DNA of 64,000 nt from Kineosporia sp. NBRC 101731 (GTDB taxonomy: Bacteria; Actinomycetota; Actinomycetes; Actinomycetales; Kineosporiaceae), in contig NZ_BSTC01000013.1 in assembly GCF_030269305.1 (NCBI RefSeq), positions 62,001 to 126,000 on the forward strand, written 5' to 3'. Under the pieces are notes generated by a model. That model did not search any database, had not been told where the DNA came from, and saw nothing but the letters and a program-made list of their open reading frames with translations. Below, in pieces: positions 53,703-62,583 of the stretch; within the stretch, counting starts at the first letter, position 1; each line of letters starts with the position of its first letter. The position numbers and the translations under genes are program-made.

Positions 53703-56598
53703 TCAGTCGAGCAGCCCGCGAATGTCGTCGGCGGTGAGTGCGGCCGAGCCCATCGCCTCGCCGTCGAGAACGCTGTTGGTCAGGGCGCTCTTGCGGGCCT
53801 TGAGTGCCACTACCTTCTCCTCGATCGTGTTCCGGGCCACCAGCCGGTAGACCATGACGTTACGGGTCTGGCCGATGCAGTGGGCCCGGTCGACGGCCTG
53901 GGCCTCGACGGCGGGGTTCCACCAGGGGTCGAGCAGGAAGACGTAATCGGCCTCGGTCAGGTTCAGGCCGGTGCCACCGGCCTTGAGGCTGATCAGGAAG
54001 ACCGGGGCGGTGCCTTCGCGGAACTGCGAGACCACCCGGGCCCGGTCCTTGGTCTTTCCGTCGAGGTAGCAGTATTCGATGCCCGCCTGGTTCAGGCGAT
54101 CGGCCGCCCGGCCGAGGAAGCGGGTGAACTGGCTGAACACCAGGATCCGGTGACCTTCGGCCGCGATCTCGGTCAGTTGTTCCATCAGGGCGTCGAGTTT
54201 GGTGCTGGGAACACTGTCGTGGGCGGGATCGACCAGCCCGACGTCGAGCGTGGCCTGCCGCAGCAGGGTGAGGGACCGGAAGATCTCGAAGCGGTTGCGG
54301 TTCAGGTCACCCAGCAGGCCCAGGACCTTCTGTCGTTCCCGCTGCAGGTACTTCTGGTAGATCTTCCGGTGGCGGGGCGTCAACTCGAGTTCGAGGACCT
54401 GCTCCTGCCGGTCCGGCAGATCGGCGGCGACCAGTTCCTTGGTACGGCGCAGCATCAGGGGTGTGATCCGCCGGCGCAGCTGGTCGAGCCGGTCGGGGTC
54501 CTGCTCACGCTCGATCGGCGTGCGGTAGTACTCGGTGAAACGCTCGGGGCGGGGGAACAACCCGGGTGAGGTGATCGACAGGAGCGCCCACAACTCCATC
54601 AGGTTGTTCTCCATCGGCGTGCCCGTGATAGCGAGCTTGAACGCCGCCGGCAGTTCCCGGGCACACCGGTAACCCGCGCCCTGGTGGTTCTTCACGGCCT
54701 GAGCCTCGTCCAGCACCAGGCCCGCCCACTCCAGCTCGCGGTACTGCTCGAACTCCAGGCGGAACAACGTGTATGAAGTGATGACGAGGTCGGCACCGTC
54801 GGCGGCGTCAGCCACCTCGTGGCCTCGCCGGGCGGAGGTCGCCGTGATGGTGGAGACCGTGAAACCGGGAGCGAAGCGAGCCGCCTCCTGGGCCTAGTTC
54901 GCTGCCACACTGGTGGGCGCCACCACCAGGAAAGGCTTATCGCTCAGACCGTTCTCGCGAGCGTGCAGGAAGAGCGCCAGGGTCTGCACGGTCTTGCCCA
55001 GGCCCATGTCGTCGGCCAGCACACCGCCGAGGCGATGATCGAACAGCGTGGCCAGCCAGCGGAAACCGTCTTCCTGATAAGGCCGTAGCGTCGCCTCCAG
55101 GCCCGGCCAGACGCACGTCGACGTCAGGCCGCTCGCGCAACAGCGGGATCGTCTGGCTCATCAGACGGGCCGTGGTGACCCCGTGAACCATGCTCTGCGC
55201 CAACGGAATCACGCCACTGATCGGGTTCTGCGTCAGGTCGGGGAACTCGGAGAGCAGCGGTCTGATCGCATCGAGGGTGCGGGTCTCGGCCGTGACGTCG
55301 CGGCCCGGCGGAATCTGTCCGGGCCGGGTCTGCAAGGGTGAATGGCGACTGGCCGCGCCGAGCCGGTAGGCCCAGGCCCAGTCGAGCTGCATGCGGTGAT
55401 CGCCCAGGGGCGTCACCGTGAGTTCCAGCACCGGAGGCTGCGCCGCCGGCAGAACCAGCGAGTTGTCGGGGCTGACCACCTCGAGATGACGGCTCAACTG
55501 CGGATAGAACTCGGACAGGAAACGTTCCTCGTCGGCCGCCGGGATCGGCGGGATGTCACCTTGGGACAACTGCCAGAACAGCTGAGGAGGGGCCGCCGAC
55601 AGCCGGGCCAGCCGCAGCCCTTCACCGGGCGAGGGCTGCCAAGCCACCCCGTGCGGAGGATCGGAGATGGGCAGGTATCCCCGCGTGACCTGCTGCCCCG
55701 CACCTTCCAGCACCGGTTCGAGCACCAGCCCCGCTTCCCGCCGCTGAAGAAGCACCCGCGCGACCACCGGCTCGTGCAGCACGTGCACCGGCACGGCGCC
55801 CCGCCCGGCCATCACCAACGGGAGGCCGGTCTCCTGGATCTCCCGCAGCAGGTCCCACACCCGGCGGCTGATGATCGAGTCGAGCATCAGCACCTTGTCG
55901 CGATAACTGTGGTCGTGCGCCGACGGAAGAGCGTGAAGCTCGCGCAGCAGCCGCACCTGTGAGCGAGGCACGAGCGGCATGTGGTACTCGGGATACCCCA
56001 GGGAGTACCAGGAAATGTTCGAGCGCACCCAGCCGCCGTTGCGGCCCGGAACGACCGGCCGGACACCGATGCGAAACCCCGGGTCGCTCATGAGCTCGAA
56101 CTGCAGGGCGACCGGTGGCGCAGCGGCGCTCGCCGGCTCGTGCGGTCGGGGAATGGAGGACGCATGTCGGCGCCCGTGGTCGACCGCGGCGGGTGGGGGT
56201 GCGAGCGCGGTGGTCAGCGCGGTCTCCCACGGTGCGGGCTGCGGTGCGGGGGCAGGTTTCGCGCGGGTGCGGCGGGTTTCCTTCGTGCTCTCCGGCGCCG
56301 TCGGCTTGTCGAAGTGGGCGAGGATCAGGGCCGCGACGTGCTGACACGGAGCCGCTCCGCAGGCGCACAGGCCTTCGCCGGCCTCGAAGACCCCGTCGGC
56401 CCGGTAGCGCGAAGTCACCTCGACCGCGCGAGCCACCTTGCCGTCACGAACAACGCCCCGAACAGCTCCTGACGACGGATCGACCGTGACCTTCTGAACC
56501 CGCCCGGACTGTGCCAGAGCCCGGCCGGTGAGCAGAGCGGCCGTGCCGACCAGGCCGTGAACAGCCACCTGGACGTCGGTCAGGTTCAGGACAGCCAC
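53703..56598 (-). pseudogene. SNF2-family helicase with SWIM zinc finger, disrupted twice
   Basis: Read from GTG 56598 (GAGGAG upstream), the gene would encode a SWIM zinc finger (CACGAAPCQH near residue 90), a bacterial SNF2 N-terminal region and the helicase core. Near 55102 one extra G in a GGG run shifts the frame. Removing it restores [12 protein letters not shown] and the Walker A DDMGLGKT. Further on, at 54894, the codon expected to be Trp in the motif PTSVxxNW is TAG. After it the frame runs intact to 53703 through DEAQAVKN and the C-terminal helicase motifs. Two independent lesions make sequencing error unlikely to explain everything. The gene is probably non-functional; the fragment from 54815 might still be translated. 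Confidence 0.88.
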
Positions 56599-56766
56599 GC
56601 ACGCTCCTCGATCGATCTCACCGCCTGCGAGACCAACCGCAGCCACCGGACACGCTACTCAGGCCGGACGTCAGAACGTCAATCGGAACCGGTGGCCAGG
56701 GCCCAGGGGCGACGTCACAGCCTGGCCGGCGACCAGGGTGCCGTACCGGCAGCGCCGCCTATGCGT

Positions 56767-56812
56767 TGTGTACATCTGGTACATCCGGTACCGGATGTAC
56801 CAGATGTACACA
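56767..56812. repeat. 46-bp perfect palindrome, GTAC-ladder element copy 3
   Basis: A perfect loopless 46-bp palindrome. Similarity to copies 1 and 2 continues on the left to GCGTTG (56763) but the right end diverges. Relative to copy 1, a C-to-T change in the left arm (GTACATCTG) is matched by G-to-A on the right. It lies upstream of the disrupted SNF2 gene, in a gene-free stretch. The adjoining bases 56813-57235 also show no convincing gene or RNA. Confidence 0.9.
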
Positions 56813-57235
56813 CGGCGTATCTTCCGGTGTCCGCTCCCGGATGGCCGCCTCGTCGCACCGGCTCGGCATCCTCACCGGCAAGGACGTTGCCGACCCCCAG
56901 GAGCATCATTCATCGGGGAGCTTTCCGCGGGGAGAGCCACGTCGGCGCGGCGGACCGCGGTCGACCATGACGTCGACCCGCAGCGGTACGGACTGGATCT
57001 GGTCGATCTGAAAACCACGATGGTCCAACGGATCGCCGACGGGACGGCGGGGTGGCGTACCTCGTCCACCATCCCACCGACCCCGAAAACCCTGACGCTC
57101 CGCGCACTGGTGCGGCGATCGTCCATCATTCGACCGCCCAGCACCGGGATCTGCCGTACGACGCCTCGGGTGTGGCTGCGACGGTTTCCTCGCGGCCGGT
57201 TCGGGGACCCGGGACGATCGAGGTCATTCACCGAT

Positions 57236-57278
57236 GAGAAAAGGGCTGGCGACCGGGTCTCCCCAGCTACCAGCCCTT
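57236..57278 (-). terminator. Rho-independent terminator of the tRNA-Glu/tRNA-Asp transcript
   Basis: On the minus strand the stem AAGGGCTGG/CCAGCCCTT (9 pairs) closes a loop of about 20 bases and is followed by TTTTC. It starts 15 bp after the 3' end of tRNA-Asp, as expected for a terminator of the two-tRNA unit. Confidence 0.75.
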
Positions 57279-57293
57279 CATTTCTTGCGAAGG

Positions 57294-57367
57294 CGACCCT
57301 GACGGGACTTGAACCCGCGACCTCCGCCTTGACAGGGCGGCGCGCTAACCAACTGCGCTACAGGGCC
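57294..57367 (-). tRNA. tRNA-Asp (anticodon GTC)
   Basis: 74 nt on the minus strand. The acceptor stem GGCCCTG pairs with CAGGGTC and the discriminator is G. The D arm has AGCGCAGTTGGTTAGCGC, the anticodon stem-loop CCGCC-CTGTCAA-GGCGG gives anticodon GTC, and the T arm contains GGGTTCAAGTCCC. No CCA is encoded. It is the second of two tandem tRNAs, 21 bp after tRNA-Glu. Confidence 0.96.
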
Positions 57368-57388
57368 TTACACGTAGTGCGAACAGCG

Positions 57389-57461
57389 TACCCCCAACGG
57401 GATTTGAACCCGTGCTACCGCCTTGAGAGGGCGGCGTCCTAGGCCACTAGACGATGGGGGC
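57389..57461 (-). tRNA. tRNA-Glu (anticodon CTC)
   Basis: 73 nt on the minus strand. The acceptor GCCCCCA pairs with TGGGGGT (G1-U72 wobble, as usual for tRNA-Glu), with discriminator A. The anticodon stem-loop CCGCC-CTCTCAA-GGCGG gives CTC, reading GAG. The T arm contains GGGTTCAAATCCC. First of the pair Glu-Asp. CCA is not encoded. Confidence 0.96.
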
Positions 57462-57551
57462 CTATAGAAACGCTCCGGAACATCATGCCTCCGTCGCGAA
57501 CCTTCAGAAGCTTACGGGATGGAGGATTGGTTCTCCAAAGCGGGGCCGCTC

Positions 57552-57585
57552 AACGGTCGCAGGGCACCGATGCCCTGCGACCGTT
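57552..57585. terminator. Terminator hairpin after the HELAH-motif gene
   Basis: A perfect 15-bp stem (AACGGTCGCAGGGCA/TGCCCTGCGACCGTT) with a 4-base loop, 10 bp beyond the stop of the minus-strand gene at 57595. Confidence 0.8.
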
Positions 57586-57594
57586 TCGTCGGTT

Positions 57595-59346
57595 CTAGAG
57601 GGCGAGCTCGGAGCTGCTGAAGGCGGTGAACGACGGGTTGATGTCGCTCTCACCGGCCTTGCCGTCGCAGCCGCGCTCCAGGTCGAAGGCCAGATACGTG
57701 CCCGAACTGCAGGTGATGGCCATCTCCGCGTCGCCGCCGACCACGATGTCACCGTACAGGTTGGCCCCGGCCTGGATGAGCGCGTTGTCCTTCACGACGG
57801 CGTTGCCACTCACCGTGCCGCCGTTGACCCATCCGAGGCCCTCGATGCGGGCGTTGCCCGAGATGGTGCCCGAGAAGACCGCGGCCTTCGGGCCCACGTA
57901 AGCCGTCGCGGCGACCTTCGCCCCGGCCGCGACCCAGCCGCCACCGTTGGTGTGCCAGTGACCGCCGTCGGTCGCGGCCGGCTTGGTGTACCCGGCCTCG
58001 AAACCGGACGGGGTGGCCCCGGCCACCCGGAACTCGTACGGGAAGCGCTGGGCCTTGGTGTAGCCGTCCTGGAAGCCGTAGTGCGGCACGGCGTCGGGCG
58101 TGGCCGTGGTGACCAGCCACACCTCGGTCTCGCCGGGCGCCAGCTGGAGGTCGATGCGGTTGTCGGTGCCGGTCTTGAGCTCCGAATAACGGGGCGTGCC
58201 GTTCTTCACCGCCACGAGCCCGAAGGTCCAGCCGGTGGCCCCCGTCTCCGCGTGCCCCTTGAGCCGCAGCGACACCTTGCCGCCGTCCGCGTCGGGCACC
58301 AGCTTGATCTTGTTGAAGCCGTAGTCGGACGGAGCCACCCGGGAGTTGATCCGGTAGTGCCCGAGCGAGGCGTCGACCGCCTCGACGTTGCCGCCGTTGT
58401 ACGCGTCGTTCAGGAAGCCCGCGCCGTACACGTCCTTGATGAACGGGGCCAGCGTCGCCTGATTGCCGAAGTCGTACGTCACCGTGCGCGTGGCGTACTC
58501 ACCCACCCGCCGGTTCAGCTCGGCCTGCGTGATGCCCGTGATCCGGCGGTAGGTCTCGAGCGGGTGTTCGTCGTCCTTCGCCTCGTTCCAGATCTTGTTG
58601 AACATGGCCAGGCCGTCGCGGTCCTTGATGTACTGCATCAGCATCCAGTTGCCGTAGTGATGACGGCTGGAGCTGTAGTAAAGGTTCTCCGAGCGCAGCC
58701 AGCGGCTCAGGTCGCCGGCGGCCGTCGTGGGCAGCGCCTGCATCGCCATGAACTCGGCGCTGGTCTCCCAGAACGTGCCCGAGCTGGCGTCGGTGAAGCC
58801 CTTCCCCGACTCCCCAAGGAACGTGTAGTTCTGGAAGACGTGGGCCAGCTCGTGCGCCAGACCCCACGACCCCGGAAGCGCGGCACCGGGGGCGATGTTG
58901 ATGACGCCCACCTTGCCGTCCGCCGACCCACCGGTCGCCCAGTCGCTCAGCTCGGTGCGGTTCCAGGTGTTGGTGACGATCACGTCGATCTTGTACTCGG
59001 CCAGCAACCCGTCTTCCGGCGTGAACTCCATGTCGTCCAGGTAGAACGAGTACAGGTTCTCGAGCTGGGTGAGGATGCTGTCCGGGTCGAAATTGTATGG
59101 TTCAGCTGCAGACTCAGGATCGGTGCCCGACTTCTCACCCCACAGCAGCTTGAAGTTCGTCGACTCCTTCGACCGGTCCTCACTCCACGGCACCTCGCCG
59201 GTCTGCTTCCAGCTGGCGGGGATGTACACGGCCTTGTTCGCAGCCGCGGCGGGCCGGGTCTGGACGATGAACACCCCACCGATCACGACAGACGCGATCA
59301 GCAGGGCGATCCATGTGCGCAGGAGCCGCACATCACGGTGAATCAC
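57595..59346 (-). CDS. Secreted HELAH-motif protein with beta-helix tail (DUF6055-like)
   Basis: A 583-aa protein. GTG 59346 is preceded by GAAGGGAAC. A signal peptide or anchor (TWIALLIASVVIGGVFIV, then TRPAAAA) marks export. Residues 35-330 form a domain with LAHELAHVFQNY near residue 163, the HExxH zinc-binding pattern, and downstream ETSAEFMAMQ and HHYGNWMLMQYI. It resembles the DUF6055/Svx-type secreted proteins. The C-terminal 130 residues have short repeats typical of a left-handed beta-helix (AYVGPKAAVFSGTISGNARI, NGGTVSGNAVVKDNALI). A zinc peptidase acting outside the cell is a fair inference. Confidence 0.78.
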   Translation of the reverse strand: MIHRDVRLLRTWIALLIASVVIGGVFIVQTRPAAAANKAVYIPASWKQTGEVPWSEDRSKESTNFKLLWGEKSGTDPESAAEPYNFDPDSILTQLENLYSFYLDDMEFTPEDGLLAEYKIDVIVTNTWNRTELSDWATGGSADGKVGVINIAPGAALPGSWGLAHELAHVFQNYTFLGESGKGFTDASSGTFWETSAEFMAMQALPTTAAGDLSRWLRSENLYYSSSRHHYGNWMLMQYIKDRDGLAMFNKIWNEAKDDEHPLETYRRITGITQAELNRRVGEYATRTVTYDFGNQATLAPFIKDVYGAGFLNDAYNGGNVEAVDASLGHYRINSRVAPSDYGFNKIKLVPDADGGKVSLRLKGHAETGATGWTFGLVAVKNGTPRYSELKTGTDNRIDLQLAPGETEVWLVTTATPDAVPHYGFQDGYTKAQRFPYEFRVAGATPSGFEAGYTKPAATDGGHWHTNGGGWVAAGAKVAATAYVGPKAAVFSGTISGNARIEGLGWVNGGTVSGNAVVKDNALIQAGANLYGDIVVGGDAEMAITCSSGTYLAFDLERGCDGKAGESDINPSFTAFSSSELAL

Positions 59347-59500
59347 GATGGTTCCCTTCAGGACGGGATGGCCGAGCACTTTCCGTTCGCGGGTCACGTC
59401 GGATGGGGGTGCTCGAAGGTTGCCGTCCTGGCGGAATCACTGCGTTTTGCTGGTGATAAGTCTTTCCCGGCGGTTAAAACGCCAGGTCAGCGGAAGCTGC

Positions 59501-59640
59501 TCACGATGAAGCTCCGGACTCACCGGCCAGTCCTCTGACCACGGCTTCCACCTTCTGGGGATCGCGGTTCAGGTAGTCACGGAGGGGACCTGCCACCTTG
59601 CTCCTGAAACCGCGTCCTCTGTCGTAGCAGACGCTACCCG
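59501..59640 (-). pseudogene. Remnant of a paralogue of the gene at 62584
   Basis: The first 60 or so bases from 59521 match 62757 onward almost exactly, and similarity fades over about 95 bp. On the minus strand it reads LNRDPQKVEAVVRGLAG, compared with PNRNPQKVEAVVRGLAG in the intact gene, then stops at 59501. No start codon or N-terminal domain remains. It sits just after the lipoprotein gene of the neighbouring operon. Together with promoter sequence for the gene at 59346, this fills the 59347-59672 gap. Confidence 0.8.
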
Positions 59641-59672
59641 CCGTGGTCGCGAAAATTTCGATCCGAACCAGA

Positions 59673-60497
59673 TTAGTTGATGGGTTTTCCGGCGCCAGGG
59701 GCCTCGCTACGCCGGTTCACGTCGCAGAAAACCGTGACGTCTGACTTTGAGAAGTCAACGGACTCCGGAGTGCTGTTCTCCTTGGTGTCGGCTCGAAATG
59801 CCTTATCGGAGCTGTCGATGTTACAAGGGAACGAAGAACGTGCAGTGTCGGTGTCTCCACCCACGAGTGTTCCGTCGGCATCACGCCAAACCACAGATAC
59901 GCCGCGATATATCAAGTTATCGCAGTTTGTATTCGCAACGGTATATTGCAGATGGGCAGATCCATCGGTGTCATGGTCGGTATTCTCGGGAACCAGTGTC
60001 GCAACGACCGGGGCGAGCCCATTGCTTGAATCTCCTGACGGCAGCCATGTCGACAGGTCTGGAGTGACGGAGATCGTGGTTGCTGTCGAACGTTCGTCAG
60101 CGATGAGAGAGACACCCACCGCGACCTTTTCTCCAGGTTGGATGACAGGAACCTCGATCATGGAGTACCTGCTCTGAGTGTCCAGGATGACGGAGCTTCC
60201 CCTGACATCCTGAGCATCGAACGTGACCCGAGTGCGGTAGGCGACCTGGTCGCTGGGGTTCTCGAGTACTGCGCCCATGCTGATGACCGGGAATGCAGCG
60301 TTGGTCTTGCCCGCCACCGTGGTAAATCCACTCTCGACGACCTTGACGTCGTGTCCCTCGGGCGCCGACGTGGGATGGGCAGTGGGCGAGGCAGGTTGAC
60401 AGCTCTGCGTCTCGGTACTGCCTTGTCCGTTACAGGCGATCAACGCGAAGCTCAGGCAGAGGGCGCCGGCTGCCGCCCCTGCAGACCGGAAGGCCAT
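59673..60497 (-). CDS. Lipoprotein, last gene of secretion-like operon
   Basis: A 274-aa protein with a lipoprotein signal (MAFRSAGAAAGALCLSFALIAC, lipobox LIAC). A Pro/Ser/Thr linker follows, then two beta-rich domains resembling FxLD-like or immunoglobulin-type folds (VLENPSDQVAYRTRVTFDA; HLQYTVANTNCDNLIYRGV). Two later cysteines (FPCN, VFCDV) may pair. No enzyme motif. It lies 2 bp after the 178-aa gene, so it belongs to the four-gene unit 62354-59673. Function unknown; probably surface-exposed. Confidence 0.75.
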   Translation of the reverse strand: MAFRSAGAAAGALCLSFALIACNGQGSTETQSCQPASPTAHPTSAPEGHDVKVVESGFTTVAGKTNAAFPVISMGAVLENPSDQVAYRTRVTFDAQDVRGSSVILDTQSRYSMIEVPVIQPGEKVAVGVSLIADERSTATTISVTPDLSTWLPSGDSSNGLAPVVATLVPENTDHDTDGSAHLQYTVANTNCDNLIYRGVSVVWRDADGTLVGGDTDTARSSFPCNIDSSDKAFRADTKENSTPESVDFSKSDVTVFCDVNRRSEAPGAGKPIN

Positions 60498-60499
60498 GG

Positions 60500-61036
60500 T
60501 CAGGCTCCTTCCACGCGGAAGGTGTTCGAGTACGACGGACGATCCTGGTACGAAAGTTTGGCGAGTTTGACGGCATGTGCCCGGAGCAGCCTTTGGGCGG
60601 CCTCGCCCAAGGAAGCGGTGAAGTCTCGTTCAGACAGGTCGCGCAGGGTCCCACCACGGATGGAAACATGCCATTGCCGTAGTCCCGTACTCCTGAGCTT
60701 GATCGCTCCGTTCGCGGACACGCCGATCGCCTCCACCGAGTCTCGGGCCTGCTGTCTTTCACCAACTGAGGAGTTCTGCGAATGATCTGAGCCAGCCAAG
60801 TAGTTGCCGGTCACATCCCGGAAGATCCGCCAGTACTCGCGTGTGTGCGCCAGCCACAGCAGATTCGCCAGGGTGGCAATCTTCCGCTCCAGGCCAGCTT
60901 CGTCGGAGCGCCGGTAGAGACCCTCCTGAAAAGTCACGGACAGCTGATCGCGTCCCTGCAGCTCGGCCGTCATGCCGTTGTCCGGCGTGCTGACAAAAAC
61001 TTTCAACTGATTGACCCGTTCGGCCAATTCACCCAT
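60500..61036 (-). CDS. YbaB/ESX-accessory-like protein, unknown
   Basis: A 178-aa soluble protein. The N-terminal helix and strands (MGELAERVNQLKVFVSTP, then MTAELQGRDQLSVTFQEG) have the look of the YbaB/EbfC-like small proteins found in actinobacterial WXG100 loci. The C-terminal half contains HVSIRGGTLRDLSERDFTAS. Codon use is less GC-biased than in the polyketide cluster. It is third in the operon, 5 bp after the 315-aa gene. The assignment is a resemblance only. Confidence 0.6.
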   Translation of the reverse strand: MGELAERVNQLKVFVSTPDNGMTAELQGRDQLSVTFQEGLYRRSDEAGLERKIATLANLLWLAHTREYWRIFRDVTGNYLAGSDHSQNSSVGERQQARDSVEAIGVSANGAIKLRSTGLRQWHVSIRGGTLRDLSERDFTASLGEAAQRLLRAHAVKLAKLSYQDRPSYSNTFRVEGA

Positions 61037-61041
61037 GGCTT

Positions 61042-61989
61042 TTATCCAATCGGGCGGCCGAAGCCGTCATTATCATCTTTGATATTCGCTCGTGTACCGT
61101 CGGCCAGAGCAGGGCGTGGTGAAGTGAACTTATCCTGATGAGTGGCCAGAATCCCGAGCGCATAGTCTGCGGATTCCCGAACCTTGTCTTCGCTGGCGTT
61201 TATTCTCCTGGTCAGTTCGTCCAGTGAGGCTCTGATCTCATCAATGATCTCTTCGGGGGACTGTCCCGTGAATTTCCCCTCTTTTTTGTCTCCGACTGGC
61301 GTCGCACCCGCTACCGCCGCGACCTCACCCACCAAGGTCAATGCCATTTCGGCTTGAGGTACCACAAGAGTGCTCAGGGAAAAAATTGAGCTGAAGACAT
61401 TCAACGTGAATTGAACATCTTCTGCTCTGCAGTCGCCGACAGCGTCCATCGCGGTCTGTGCGGCATGCGCTATGTCGCAGACATCCAACCTAGCCTGCTC
61501 CCAGAGGGCAGCCTCGGCCTCGACCATGCCCACAAGAGCCAACGCGATAGAGAACTGATTCGCGGTCACGTGGGGCCAATGGCCCAAAAAGTTCTCGTGG
61601 AACTCCATGGCAGCGAAACCGTCCCAATCGGAAATCAATGAGGCAATCGCGTCCATCTTTCCGAGTTGAGGGTTTGAGCCGACGAATCCGGAGTCTACCG
61701 AGATCTCGGCGCCGTCATGATTGAGCTTTGCGGCAGCGCTCGCCACCCAACCTCTCAGCACACGCAGTTCTGCAGGATCGGGCATCCTGTAGAACGGCTC
61801 GAAGAGTTCGGCAACTACCTCGAACTGGCCGGTCGTTTCTCGTGTTGGAGGATCAACTTGAATGTCGCTGATGTAATCATGGTAAGTCTTGGTCTTCTCG
61901 TCGTACGTAACCTCCTGCGACCGCAACGCGAAAACCAAAGCTGACTGTTGAATGTCCGCCACATGCTGACTTAGCTGTTCGTAGGTCAC
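61042..61989 (-). CDS. Helical protein of type VII-secretion-like operon
   Basis: A 315-aa mostly alpha-helical protein. The N-terminal segment MTYEQLSQHVADIQQSALVF and the helical hairpin around LISDWDGFAAMEFHENFLG recall WXG/LXG-type substrates and EspA-like proteins, with WD-G in place of a strict WxG. A hydrophobic stretch SIFSLSTLVVPQAEMALTLV follows, and a long C-terminal helix with coiled-coil character. It overlaps the 122-aa gene upstream. No toxin domain is seen at the C-terminus. Secretion by an ESX system is inference. Confidence 0.55.
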   Translation of the reverse strand: MTYEQLSQHVADIQQSALVFALRSQEVTYDEKTKTYHDYISDIQVDPPTRETTGQFEVVAELFEPFYRMPDPAELRVLRGWVASAAAKLNHDGAEISVDSGFVGSNPQLGKMDAIASLISDWDGFAAMEFHENFLGHWPHVTANQFSIALALVGMVEAEAALWEQARLDVCDIAHAAQTAMDAVGDCRAEDVQFTLNVFSSIFSLSTLVVPQAEMALTLVGEVAAVAGATPVGDKKEGKFTGQSPEEIIDEIRASLDELTRRINASEDKVRESADYALGILATHQDKFTSPRPALADGTRANIKDDNDGFGRPIG

Positions 61990-62354
61990 GGTTCCAGCGC
62001 CTCGATTTTGTCGTACCTCTCCTTGAGGCGGTCGTACTCACGGGCGGCGACGTTGTCGGTCTTTGCGTACTCTTCTGCGGCTATGAGCATCGCGTTTCCG
62101 GTGTCCTCCATATTCGTCGCCGTGGTGAGCAGCATCTCGACGAGCTGATCACGCAAGTCCTCCCAGGGGGCTTGTGCTGGACCGCGCACGCCACCCAGAT
62201 GCTCATGGCGCGTCAACAGGACGGCCGTGTTGGGAGCTTTCAGCAGTTTGCTTGCCGCTTCACGGAACTCATCGGCCAACGGAATCACCTTGTGCTGGCC
62301 GGCCTGATATAGACGCGCGATATCGACGCCCAAACGCTCGCCCTGGTGCGGCAT
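61986..62354 (-). CDS. Small helical protein, WXG100/ESX-associated-like
   Basis: A 122-aa helical protein, the first gene of the operon. It starts MPHQGERLGVDIARLYQAGQ, contains HLGGVRGPAQAPWEDLRDQL (a Trp near the helix turn) and ends in a long helix (GNAMLIAAEEYAKTDNVAAR). The size, the two-helix layout and a C-terminal YxxxD/E-like pattern (EYAKTD) fit proteins that travel with ESX/type VII machinery. No EccC ATPase is in the window. Overlaps the next gene by four bases. Confidence 0.6.
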   Translation of the reverse strand: MPHQGERLGVDIARLYQAGQHKVIPLADEFREAASKLLKAPNTAVLLTRHEHLGGVRGPAQAPWEDLRDQLVEMLLTTATNMEDTGNAMLIAAEEYAKTDNVAAREYDRLKERYDKIEALEP

Positions 62355-62583
62355 GGCATCCTCTCTTGGTTACGAGTCAGAAAGGGTATCCCGAGAAGCA
62401 TTTTCATTTGACCCTTACGGGCTGTGACAGGTCTCACCTCGGAAATATGTGTACTTGGGTATCACGGAAGCGCGACAGGGCTCGGCCGGCCGGGACGCTG
62501 TAGGCCCTGGATGGTTAGAGTCGGCGCCAAAGCTCGATTTAGTGCTGGGTTTTACCGGTTGTTGTCGGAACTAGGTTCAGCGA

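Noticed and set aside
56738-57442. Open frames between palindrome 3 and the tRNAs
   Set aside because: They run into the tRNA genes, lack ribosome sites and show no protein-like composition.
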